Assembly: GCA_029259655.1 (NCBI GenBank)
Contig: JAJDET010000184.1
Span: 1-38,052 of the forward strand
DNA from: Planctomycetota bacterium
GTDB lineage: Bacteria > Planctomycetota > UBA1135 > GCA-002686595
Length of the DNA: 38,052 bases
Direction of reading: 5' to 3'
The position numbers and the translations under genes were made by a program. Positions 16,183-23,818 of this stretch are shown piece by piece. Below the pieces are notes generated by a model that worked only from the letters and a program-made list of their open reading frames with translations, had not been told where the DNA came from and ran no database searches. Numbering within the stretch: the first letter of the stretch is position 1; each line of letters begins with the position of its first letter.

Positions 16183-17478
16183 CTACACGTCGTCGAGGAT
16201 CAGCATCAGCTGTGGGTACGACGCCCGGAAGTCGACGCCGTCCCACAGGTACGCCTGGTGGTAGACGGGCAGGTGGGGGAAGCCGAAGTCGTTGATGAAG
16301 AACTGGAGGTCGAGCTCGCCGTTGCCGTCGAGCTGCCCCGTGAAGAACAAGTCGAGCAAGGGGACTTGCGGCGACACGATGCCGGTGAGCGTCGGCGCGA
16401 TCACGAGCGGCGAGCTCGGGGCGTTCGACAGGCCGATCCACGCGAACTCGGACGGCTCGCCGCGAATCTCCACACTCGCCGTCGTCTGGTCCGGCGCGAC
16501 GTTGGTGCTGGTGAGCGGGCGCCCCGTGCCTGGGATCTGGTTGACGGAGCCCGCGAGGATCTCGGTGTCGACCCCGTCGATCCCCGTGCCGCAGCCGTCG
16601 TCGAGGCCCCGCAGCCCGGCCGCGACCGTGGTGTTGATGAGCCTCGCCACGGGCTGCCCGTGCCCGGCCTGGAGTCGCAGGCCGGCGGCGCCGTCGGATC
16701 CCGGGAAGCAGCCCGCTCCGAGCGTGTCGTCCACGCCGTCGCCGCCGTCGCCTCCCACGATGGTCGAGTCGACCGCGAAGACCGACCCGCCGGTCTGCGA
16801 GAGCCCCTCGTGTCCCGGCCTCGCGGGGAAGCTCCCGAACAGGGTGAAGTACGCGAAGTCGCCATCGCCGCCGATCAGGTTCGATCCGTACACGAACACC
16901 CGCGAGTCGATCGTCACCAGGGCACGCCGCACGGTGTTGCAGTTCAGGAACGCCGAGTCGGACGCATTGCCGTTCAGGATCGAGTCGACGATGCACACCG
17001 AGCTCGATGCCTCGACGAGGACCGCGTCGATGTCGGCTCCGAACAGCACGTCGAACAACGGGCCCTCGCAGCGGAGGTTCAGGTCCTGCAGGAACACGGG
17101 GCCGGCGCAGCTCACCACGCTCACGAGGGCCGACTCCGCAGGGCAGATGTCGCTGGCCTCCATCTCGAGACCGACGAGCGAAGCCGTCTGGATGGCCGAG
17201 ACGTTCGTCAGCGTCGCCCCGCCCTGGATCAGCACCGATGCGCCGGCGTCGGCGGCGACGACGAGGCTCTTCCCGTCGATCGTGAAGCCCGCGTAGGTCC
17301 CGGTCGCGACCAGGACCAGCTCTCCGTCCACGGCCGCGTCCACCGCCGCCTGGATCGTGGTGAAGCCGCCGCCTCCACCGGCGTCGACGCGCAGCACGGC
17401 GCCCTGCGCGGCGAGCGTCGCGGAACCGGCAAGGGAGAGGGCGAGAGCGAAGGCGGCGCGGGCACCGAGTCGCAGCAT
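16183..17478 (-). CDS. secreted right-handed beta-helix-like protein
   Basis: A 431-residue protein. It starts at the ATG at 17478 behind GAGGAAG, a good ribosome-binding site. Residues 1-24 are a signal peptide (FALALSLAGSATLAAQ). Residues about 28-90 read VDAGGGGGFTTIQAAVDAAVDGELVLVATGTYAGFTIDGKSLVV, the classic opening of pectate-lyase-like parallel beta-helix proteins. Later turns include SVFAVDSTIVGGDGGDG and PVARLINTTVAAGLRG. The last 100 residues (about 330-431) form a beta-sandwich ending LPVYHQAYLWDGVDF...LILDDV, similar in style to C-terminal domains of other secreted planctomycete proteins. No catalytic residues were identified, so it is probably structural or ligand-binding. It is divergent from the sigma-factor operon. 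Confidence 0.83.
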   Translation of the reverse strand: MLRLGARAAFALALSLAGSATLAAQGAVLRVDAGGGGGFTTIQAAVDAAVDGELVLVATGTYAGFTIDGKSLVVAADAGASVLIQGGATLTNVSAIQTASLVGLEMEASDICPAESALVSVVSCAGPVFLQDLNLRCEGPLFDVLFGADIDAVLVEASSSVCIVDSILNGNASDSAFLNCNTVRRALVTIDSRVFVYGSNLIGGDGDFAYFTLFGSFPARPGHEGLSQTGGSVFAVDSTIVGGDGGDGVDDTLGAGCFPGSDGAAGLRLQAGHGQPVARLINTTVAAGLRGLDDGCGTGIDGVDTEILAGSVNQIPGTGRPLTSTNVAPDQTTASVEIRGEPSEFAWIGLSNAPSSPLVIAPTLTGIVSPQVPLLDLFFTGQLDGNGELDLQFFINDFGFPHLPVYHQAYLWDGVDFRASYPQLMLILDDV

Positions 17479-17854
17479 GGTTTCTTCCTCGAGGTTTTCG
17501 AAGCGAGCGTTACCGAAGATCTTGTCCTGTCGGCCCGATACGGGACGGGAAATCCGGGGGAATCCGGACACCCATGCCGTGGCGTACGTGCTCGAGGAGT
17601 CGGCCGGCGGCGACCTGGTCCGCGCCGTCCGCGAAGGAGGCCCACGTAGGCGCCGCGCACGTCGCCGCTCACGCCAGGAAGAAGACGAGCACACACCCAG
17701 TCGATGGACGAAGCTGCCCGGATCACGCCAGAAGCGAGCGCGAGGAGCTCGGCGCTTCAGCGTTCCTCCCCCGTCACTAATCGAAGGAGTCTGAAACGCG
17801 CGAGCTTCGAGCATCGCTGCAGGGGGAGACGTCGGGAGGGGCCCCTATACTGGG
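17479..17854. other. 376-bp divergent region with gene fossil
   Basis: This region lies between the beta-helix gene (-) and the sigma factor (+). It contains a short relic resembling a response regulator (17565-17770). Near the sigma start it has GGGAGGGGCCCC and TATACT at 17846-17851, which could be a -10 box although it is only 3 nt from the GTG start. No other feature was seen. Confidence 0.4.
17565..17770 (+). pseudogene. possible relic of a NarL-type response regulator
   Basis: One forward frame reads AVAYVLEESAGGDLVRAVREGG (about 17573-17638) with GC-rich third positions. This matches the end of the receiver domain in NarL/FixJ regulators (consensus ARGYVLKDSAGEELVRAIRAV). After a frame change, another frame reads AHVGAAHVAAHARKKTS and then SEREELGASAF, reminiscent of the linker and the start of the LuxR helix-turn-helix (TxREREVL). 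There is no start, no phosphoacceptor region and no complete DNA-binding domain. The call comes from pattern memory and the second half is weak. Confidence 0.35.
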
Positions 17855-18433
17855 GTGATCTTGGCCGGCGACTCGCAACACCTCGGGGACCTCAAGCTCG
17901 TGAAGGCGGCCAAGTGCGGCGATTCCAGCGCCGTGAAGGACTTCGCACAGCGCATCAAGTGCGCCGCGAAGTTCCTTTCCATACAGAACCGGCGCATGGG
18001 GAGCCCGGCCAACGACGAGGAGCTGGCAGACCTCGCGCAGGACGTGGTGCTCGTGGTCCTGCGCAAGATGGGCGGGTACGAGGGGCGCGGCTCGATCGAG
18101 AGCTGGGTGTACCGGATCGCCCGCCTGGAGCTCCTCGTGTACCTGCGGGAACGCGGGCGCCGGCCCGCACCGGTCGGCGACATGCTGGACGCGGCCGGGG
18201 GCGGATCGCCGAAGGGTGACGAGCGTTTCGCGATCACGGTCGTCCACCGGGCGCTCGCTCGGCTTCGCCCGCACGAGGTCGAGCTCGTCGAGCTGAGGCA
18301 CCTCGAAGGACTGACCTGGGACAAGATCGGAGCGCGGCTCGACTGTCCCGCGAACACGGCGAAGACGCGCTATCACCGCGCCTTGGTCAAGCTGCAGAAC
18401 TACGTGCACGACCGGGACGGAGAGGACGGCTGA
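17855..18433 (+). CDS. ECF-type RNA polymerase sigma-70 factor
   Basis: A 192-residue protein starting at the GTG at 17855; TTG at 17861 is an alternative. Region 2 covers about 28-100: DLAQDVVLVVLRKMGGYEGRGSIESWVYRIARLELLVYLRERGR, which has the acidic core-binding and -10 recognition features. Region 4 covers about 130-185: ALARLRPHEVELVELRHLEGLTWDKIGARLDCPANTAKTRYHRALVKLQ, a helix-turn-helix for the -35. There is no region 1 or 3, as expected for an ECF factor. GGGAGGGG lies just upstream. It is the first gene of an operon, with one nt between its stop and the ATG of a single-pass membrane protein that is the likely anti-sigma factor. A TPR-CHAT protease gene follows. Confidence 0.9.
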   Translation: MILAGDSQHLGDLKLVKAAKCGDSSAVKDFAQRIKCAAKFLSIQNRRMGSPANDEELADLAQDVVLVVLRKMGGYEGRGSIESWVYRIARLELLVYLRERGRRPAPVGDMLDAAGGGSPKGDERFAITVVHRALARLRPHEVELVELRHLEGLTWDKIGARLDCPANTAKTRYHRALVKLQNYVHDRDGEDG

Positions 18434-18434
18434 C

Positions 18435-19097
18435 ATGGACGCCCGACACCTGGAGATCCTGGAGCGCATCGCCACCGGTGAGCTGGACCGAGAGGATCCG
18501 GCCGTGGTCGAGCTGTGCCGCGAGTCAGAGGAGTTCCGGGCGCGCCTCGCGGAGCAGAGCGAGCTCCTGGCCGTGCTCGAGGCCGAAGGCGGTGAGGAGC
18601 GCGAGGTGCTCGCGCTCGCCGCCGAGGACGACTCCGCGGCTCCGGGCGAGGACCGCATCCCGACGCTCGTCCTGGAATCGCTCGTCGTCGAGCCGGGCGG
18701 GCGGAGGCGATCGGTCTGGGTTCGCACCGTGCTGGTCGCGGCAGCGGTCGTCGCCCTCCTCGTCCTGCAATGGTCGCGGGGGACGGACGAAGGCGGCGAG
18801 ACGTTGCTCGGCCCGCCGGGCGTCGAGCTGCTCGAGCCGGTCGGCGAGGTGGAGCGCGTCGCCGCGTTCCGCTGGGACTACGACCTGCCGCCCGGTGGGT
18901 GGTTCCAGCTCACGCTCCGCTTCGACGACGGAACATCGTTCAAGACGTCCTCACGTATCATGCGAGCCGAATGGAAGCCCGAACCCGATCTGGGAGAGCG
19001 CCTCTCCGCAGGCTTCGCGTGGGAGGTGACGGGCTTCGGTCCGACCGGGAGCGTCGTCGCGCGCGGTGGGCCGGCACGGGTGGACGCGTCCTACTGA
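18435..19097 (+). CDS. single-pass membrane protein, putative anti-sigma factor
   Basis: A 220-residue protein. The N-terminal cytoplasmic part (1-95) is helical and very acidic (LEILERIATGELDREDPAVVELCRESEEFRARL). It lacks the HxxxCxxC zinc motif of ZAS anti-sigmas. One transmembrane helix lies at about 96-113 (WVRTVLVAAAVVALLVLQW), preceded by GGRRR, giving an N-in topology. The outer part (about 120-220) looks like a fibronectin-III-type beta domain (VERVAAFRWDYDLPPGGWFQLTLRFDDG, FAWEVTGFGPTGSVV). The gene begins one nt after the ECF sigma stop, the normal place for an anti-sigma factor. That role is inferred from position and topology only. The next gene, a membrane-anchored CHAT protease, overlaps its 3' end. 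Confidence 0.75.
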   Translation: MDARHLEILERIATGELDREDPAVVELCRESEEFRARLAEQSELLAVLEAEGGEEREVLALAAEDDSAAPGEDRIPTLVLESLVVEPGGRRRSVWVRTVLVAAAVVALLVLQWSRGTDEGGETLLGPPGVELLEPVGEVERVAAFRWDYDLPPGGWFQLTLRFDDGTSFKTSSRIMRAEWKPEPDLGERLSAGFAWEVTGFGPTGSVVARGGPARVDASY

Positions 19098-21496
19098 CGC
19101 TGTGCCTGCTCACTGTCTGTGCCGGTGCGCAGTCGGAGAGCAACGCCGTCAATCAGCGAGGTCTCGACGCGCTGATCGAGGCGCTCGCAGTTCGCGAGAC
19201 CGGAGACCTGGAGCGGGCGGTGGGAATCCTCGAGGACGAGCTCGAGCGCGAACCGCGCGGAGCGTTCATCCTCCCGCGAATCCTGGCCGAGCTCGGTGAG
19301 CTGGAGCGCGGGAGGGGGTACTACGATCGCGCGCTCTCGCTGTACGAGCAAGCGGAGGAGGCTCTCCCCGACGACTGGAGCGAGAACGAGAACCACGTCC
19401 TCAGCCGGCTCGTCGTGTGCGGGTATCGCGGGCAGGCGCACCTGGAGATCGGTCACGTGGACCAGGCCGCCCGCTGGCTCGAGGAAGAGCGGGAGCTGGC
19501 ATCGCGGTTCGGGGCCCGGGAAATCGCCATCTCGCTCGCCCACCTCGCGAACCTGTACACGACGAACGAGTCCTACGGGTTGGTCCTGGAGACTGTCGAC
19601 GAGGCCCTGCGGATCCCCGCAGTCGCGGAGAACCCGACCTGGCTCGGTGACTTCCTGGTCCGCAAGGGCAGCGCGCTCTCGGAGCTGGAACGGGCGGCGG
19701 GCGCGAGCACCAGCGAGGCGGTCGGGGTCCTCGAGGACGCACTCGCGATCGAGGCCCTGTCGGAGATCGAGCGCACTCGCTGCGAGATCGTCCTCGCCGA
19801 CACGCTGATGCGGATTCGCGAGCTCGAGGAGGCGGCACGGATCGTCGGGCGTGCGCGGGAGCGTCTCCAAGAGCTCCCCGAGGCCATCCGTCACCCGATG
19901 ACGGGCCTGGCGATCCATGCGGACACGGTGCTCTGCGAACTGGCGCTGGCGAGGAGCGCTTCGAAGGCCGAGCTCGAGCGAGTACGAGCGATCCTCGAGA
20001 CCTCGTTCAGGGAGTTCCTCGCCGGATGGGCGGCTCTTCCGCCACGCAAGGGCGGCGTGGGGTTCCTGGGAGCGGGTTCGCACCGGGACGCGCTGAGCGA
20101 GCTGATCGCGTTGAGTGTCGCGATCGACGACACGCAGGCGGGCTACGAGCGCGCGCTCGGCTACACGCTCGAGGCCCAGGCGCTCGGCACGCTGACGCGC
20201 GAGCTCGGCGTCGGCACGACCGACCTCGACGACCTGCGTGCGAGCCTTCTGACGGACGGAAGCGGAATTCTCCTCTACTACGCGGGAACCAACCGCTCGC
20301 ACGTCTTCTGTATCGACGCCGAGCGCATCACGATCGACGAGATCAGGGACGAGGACGCACTGCAGCCCGCGAACCGCGCGCTCCTCTCCTACCTCGCCTT
20401 CCCGCCGGGTTCGTTCGGCGCCGATGACGCGCGCCGGCATCGACGAGCCGAGATCGAGCGCCTCGCGGGCGAGCTCGCCGAAGAGCTGCTGCCGCCGTCC
20501 GTCCAGGAGACGCTGCGTTCCTGGGAGCACGTCTACCTCGTCGGCAACGAGCTCCTCGGCAACATCCCTTTCGAGGCCCTGCCGCTCGCCGGCGGAGGGC
20601 TGTTCGGACACGAGCTGGCCGTCTCGCACCTCCCGTCACTCCCGCTCGGTCGGCACCTCGAGCGCATTCACCGCGCGCGATCGGAACGGTTCGAGGCCCG
20701 CGGGGTCGAGGAGAACGTGGAGTTCGCGCTCCTGGCGGCGCCCGAGCACGGCGAGCGTGCGCGCGAGGCGTGGCCTTCGCTGCGCACGCTCCCGCTGACC
20801 GCGCCCCAGATCGAGCGCCTCGTCGCGCCGTTCGACCGCGTGCTTCCTCCTCGGAGCGGACCGGAGGCGACGTTCGAGGCGTTCACCGAGCTCAGCGCGC
20901 AGGAGCCGGCCATTCTGGAGATCCTGGCGCACGGCGTGCGCGAGCCGGAGCGCGAGCGCGCCGCGACACTCCTCCTGGCCGAGACGAGCGCGCGCGACGG
21001 ATTCCTGCGCGCCGGCGACGTCGAGCCGGTACCGACGGCCCCGCTGGTCGTGCTGCTCGCCTGCGGTGCCGGGGAGGGCGCTGTCCGTCGCGGCGACGAT
21101 CGGCGGACGGATCTCGGCGGGGCCTTCCTCGCGGCCGGGGCGCAGTCCGTGATCCTCGGTCGTACGGACATGGAGCTCTCCGCCGTGCTGAGTCTGGCGG
21201 AGCCCTTGCACCGCGCGCTGGCGGAGGGCGTCGCTTCCGCCGAGGCTCTCCGGCGTGCCCGCGTCGCGACGGCGGCGGATCCCGCGACCGAGGACCCCTT
21301 CTACCACGCGCTGATCCAGGTCGTGGGCCTGGGAGCGCGCCCGGTCCTACCGCCTCGCCCGATCGCGCTCGCGTCCCAGGGCGCGCCCGACACGCCGGAC
21401 GCGCCCAGCCCGATATGGATCGCCGCCGCGATCGGAGGAGCGGTCCTCGCGATCGCGGCGTGGTGGCTAGGGCGTCGGCGCGGGTCGGCGCGCTAG
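19019..21496 (+). CDS. membrane-anchored TPR-CHAT (caspase-like) protease
   Basis: An 825-residue protein from the GTG at 19019; ATG at 18971 is another option. Both overlap the previous gene, implying coupling. The first 40 residues are basic, then LLTLCLLTVCAGAQ forms a signal or anchor. Residues about 45-400 are helical TPR-like repeats (GDLERAVGILEDELEREP, ARWLEEERELASRFG). Residues about 420-790 are a CHAT domain (caspase HetF associated with TPRs), starting ASLLTDGSGILLYYAGTNRSHVFCID and including NELLGNIPFEALPL. Its predicted catalytic dyad is present: His638 in ILEILAHGVRE and Cys682 in VVLLACGAGEG, followed by LGGAFLAAGAQSVILG. A final transmembrane helix (about 796-817, IWIAAAIGGAVLAIAAWWLG) with a basic GRRRGSAR tail anchors it. 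As third gene after sigma and putative anti-sigma, it may cleave the latter. Confidence 0.85.
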   Translation: MGGDGLRSDRERRRARWAGTGGRVLLTLCLLTVCAGAQSESNAVNQRGLDALIEALAVRETGDLERAVGILEDELEREPRGAFILPRILAELGELERGRGYYDRALSLYEQAEEALPDDWSENENHVLSRLVVCGYRGQAHLEIGHVDQAARWLEEERELASRFGAREIAISLAHLANLYTTNESYGLVLETVDEALRIPAVAENPTWLGDFLVRKGSALSELERAAGASTSEAVGVLEDALAIEALSEIERTRCEIVLADTLMRIRELEEAARIVGRARERLQELPEAIRHPMTGLAIHADTVLCELALARSASKAELERVRAILETSFREFLAGWAALPPRKGGVGFLGAGSHRDALSELIALSVAIDDTQAGYERALGYTLEAQALGTLTRELGVGTTDLDDLRASLLTDGSGILLYYAGTNRSHVFCIDAERITIDEIRDEDALQPANRALLSYLAFPPGSFGADDARRHRRAEIERLAGELAEELLPPSVQETLRSWEHVYLVGNELLGNIPFEALPLAGGGLFGHELAVSHLPSLPLGRHLERIHRARSERFEARGVEENVEFALLAAPEHGERAREAWPSLRTLPLTAPQIERLVAPFDRVLPPRSGPEATFEAFTELSAQEPAILEILAHGVREPERERAATLLLAETSARDGFLRAGDVEPVPTAPLVVLLACGAGEGAVRRGDDRRTDLGGAFLAAGAQSVILGRTDMELSAVLSLAEPLHRALAEGVASAEALRRARVATAADPATEDPFYHALIQVVGLGARPVLPPRPIALASQGAPDTPDAPSPIWIAAAIGGAVLAIAAWWLGRRRGSAR

Positions 21497-21512
21497 CCGC
21501 GTCCGGCCTCGA

Positions 21513-23456
21513 TCACTGATCCCAGGCGAGCCAGGGGACCGAGATTAGTTCGCCGGGGTTCGGGATCTGGTGGGGGGGGAACGAGGGCAGGCGGACGAGC
21601 TGCCCGAAGCCGCCGGAGATCGTCGTGTTGCTCGCGTACTTGGGGAACAGCAGGCCGGGGAGAGTCAACACCGCCGTGACCCCGGGCGACAGCAGCGGGC
21701 TTCCGGTGGCTGTGTGGGGAGTGCCCCCGAGCGCAGCGCGCAGCTCCGCCGTCCCTCCTGGCGGGAGGGACAACGATGACGAAGGAGGGGGAAATGTGCA
21801 GATGGGCGGATCGCCGACGTCCGCGCCGACGTCCATGAGGTCGTCTTGCGTGCGCAGCGGCTCGATGCTCGCGTCGACGAGCGTCCCGTTGCCGAAGTTG
21901 GCGAACACCGCCCGCCCCACGGGCGCGCCGTTGGCGATGAGCTGCAAGGAGATGTTCGAGGCGCCACCGTAGTCGCAGCACTGGCCGGGGTCGCCGACTT
22001 CGATGCGCATCTGCTCCAGTGGCTCGAGATCCCATGCCGCCGGGTCGAGCGCGAACTCGTAGTGGCGGAGAGCGTCGGGCTCCAGGTAGTCCGTCGGATC
22101 GAGTTGCCGCCAGACCAAGACCCGAACGTGCGTCGCCGCGCTCAGGTTCCCCGGGAGGCGGCGGAGGGTCAACTCCAGTATCGGAGGGGCTCCCGGTGCG
22201 CACTCCATGACGACCGAGTGGAAGGGAGGCGGGCCCGACCCCAGGCTGGTGATCCCGTGCAGCCCCGTGCTTCCGTCCAGCAAGATACCGCCCCAGCGCA
22301 CCGCGAAGCCTGCCGGCTCCGACGCGCCGTCGGGGACCGTCTGGATGGGCAGCATCGCGTCGGTGAATCCGTCCTCGTTGAAGTCTCCCATCACGGCGCC
22401 CGCCGTGTTGTCCGGGGCCGGATCGCCGATGGTCACGGTCGGGCTGTCGTTCAGGACCGCCATGGGCGCGGTCGCCGTGGTGTCGTAGTGCGGGGCATAC
22501 AGGGGCTCGGGGCCCTCGTTGAAGATGAGACCCCCGCCGTGCGAGTCCAGGGTCTGGTAGAGGAGCTCGTCGGCACCGTCATCGTCGCAGTCTCCCGCGG
22601 CCAGCGACACGATGTCCAGGTACGAGTTGTCCGGCCCCTCGAGGAACGGCGCCGTCGGCGACACGACGTACAGGTCCTGCGTCGGGTTCGCGGTCGTGAT
22701 CACGGCCACGCGCTCTATCGAGTCGCCGTGCTCGACGATCGTCATCGCCGCGGGATCGGTCAGCGCCTCGGAGCGCACGGAGAGCCCCGTGACGACGTCG
22801 AACACGTCGACGCCGGTCGTCGTCATCACGACGATCTCGTCCCTGCCGTCACTGTCCCAGTCGATGCGCGCGAGGTCGACCACGGTCCCGGTCACGGCGA
22901 AGCCGTCGGCCACGGTGAAGGGCCCCCCCGGACCGCTCATCAGGAGCTGCACGGTACCGCCGCCGAACAGCAGCCCGGCCACGTCCTGCACCCCGTCGCC
23001 GCTGAAGTCGCCGGTCCTCACGATCGTCGCGTGACGCCAGAGGCTGCCGCCCATGACCGTCGTCATGAAGGTGCCTGTTGCGAGGTTCGCGCGTTGCGTC
23101 GACAGACCGCCCGGCCCGACGCCGACGACGGCAGCCATCGTCTGCGCGCCCGAGGGCTGGAGGACGTCCAGGTCGTTGAGCGGACCGCGCAGCTCGATCA
23201 CACCGCCCGAGAAGCTCAACGAGTGAACGACCACCGGACGGTTCCCGGCCAGGACGACGACGTCGGTGCCATTGCCGAGGATCGGTCCGGAAGCGACGCG
23301 CGTCATCGCGCCCGTGGCAGCCGCACCCGGCGGCCACAGCACGAGGTTGTGAGCGTAGTCGAGGTCGGGGAATATGTCGCTGGCCTGTGCACGGGCCGTG
23401 GGTGTGAGGAGCAGCAACGGGAGGAGTGAGATCAGGCGCATGGGGGGGCTGTTCAT
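21513..23456 (-). CDS. secreted FG-GAP/VCBS-type beta-propeller protein
   Basis: A 647-residue protein. The first ATG is at 23456, and an in-frame ATG at 23441 begins the signal peptide more directly (MRLISLLPLLLLTPTARA). Calcium-loop-containing repeats of FG-GAP/VCBS type are visible: GDFSGDGVQDVAGLLF, IDWDSDGRDEIVVM, AGDCDDDGADELLYQ and GDFNEDGFTDAMLPI. Each is a DxDxDGxxD loop followed by a strand, spaced about 50-90 residues apart, giving a beta-propeller over about 30-400. The last 240 residues are beta-rich and contain PGQCCDYGGASNISLQLIANG and VLTLPGLLFPKYASNTTI. No enzyme motif was seen, so it is probably a surface or secreted binding protein. Its stop lies only 16 bp from the stop of the convergent CHAT gene, leaving no room for separate terminators. 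A seven-C run separates the two candidate starts. Confidence 0.82.
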   Translation of the reverse strand: MNSPPMRLISLLPLLLLTPTARAQASDIFPDLDYAHNLVLWPPGAAATGAMTRVASGPILGNGTDVVVLAGNRPVVVHSLSFSGGVIELRGPLNDLDVLQPSGAQTMAAVVGVGPGGLSTQRANLATGTFMTTVMGGSLWRHATIVRTGDFSGDGVQDVAGLLFGGGTVQLLMSGPGGPFTVADGFAVTGTVVDLARIDWDSDGRDEIVVMTTTGVDVFDVVTGLSVRSEALTDPAAMTIVEHGDSIERVAVITTANPTQDLYVVSPTAPFLEGPDNSYLDIVSLAAGDCDDDGADELLYQTLDSHGGGLIFNEGPEPLYAPHYDTTATAPMAVLNDSPTVTIGDPAPDNTAGAVMGDFNEDGFTDAMLPIQTVPDGASEPAGFAVRWGGILLDGSTGLHGITSLGSGPPPFHSVVMECAPGAPPILELTLRRLPGNLSAATHVRVLVWRQLDPTDYLEPDALRHYEFALDPAAWDLEPLEQMRIEVGDPGQCCDYGGASNISLQLIANGAPVGRAVFANFGNGTLVDASIEPLRTQDDLMDVGADVGDPPICTFPPPSSSLSLPPGGTAELRAALGGTPHTATGSPLLSPGVTAVLTLPGLLFPKYASNTTISGGFGQLVRLPSFPPHQIPNPGELISVPWLAWDQ

Positions 23457-23818
23457 CTGGAGTCTTGTTGGTGCCTTTCTGGCATCTCCATTGTCTGGAA
23501 CATCGGCGATTCCGCACGACGCCCGTTCGGAATCCGGAAGGGCGCGGCGGATTCGAGGCGCTGGAGGCGGTGCGCGCGTTTCGGGAATCCGCCGAAAATC
23601 TCACCGCACCCGCAGGGGCCGAGGACTCGGCCGAACCGGAAGTGACTCGCTGAGCAGCGGTTAGCGGCCGCCGACAATGGCCCCATGACGGCCGACATCT
23701 CTCGTTGCGGAGTCTCTCTCGAGAATCGTGAAACGCGGAATGCCTCCGCGGTCGCAGCAAGTTCCCCGAGAGCGGCATGTGCTGCTCCTTGCCGATCGAC
23801 ACCCAGGAGAACTCCGAG
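23457..23818. other. 362-bp divergent region
   Basis: It separates the VCBS gene (-) and the glycine-rich gene (+) and contains repeat A copy 2 (23615-23684). ATTCCG/CGGAAT flank a 13-bp spacer near 23508-23532. AGGAGA at about 23805 is the ribosome-binding site of the next gene. Nothing else was recognised. Confidence 0.4.
23615..23684. repeat. dispersed repeat A, copy 2
   Basis: About 70 bp matching 7828-7898 along its length: ACTCGGCCGAACC, AGTGACTCG, GTTAGCGGCCGCCGACAATG. On the reverse strand both copies can encode MGPLSA-x-AN-x-C and later FGR, but no start or length makes this a real gene. Confidence 0.6.

Noticed and set aside
14516-16996. An 826-codon reverse-strand frame
   Set aside because: It crosses three real genes on both strands, is rich in Arg/Ala/Gly, and has no domain.
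21846-23429. A 527-codon forward frame opposite the VCBS gene
   Set aside because: It has no signal peptide or motif, while the reverse strand has clear calcium-loop repeats.
23442-23448. Phase variation through the seven-C run at the start of the VCBS gene
   Set aside because: A second in-frame ATG after the run would keep the protein intact, so slippage would have little effect.
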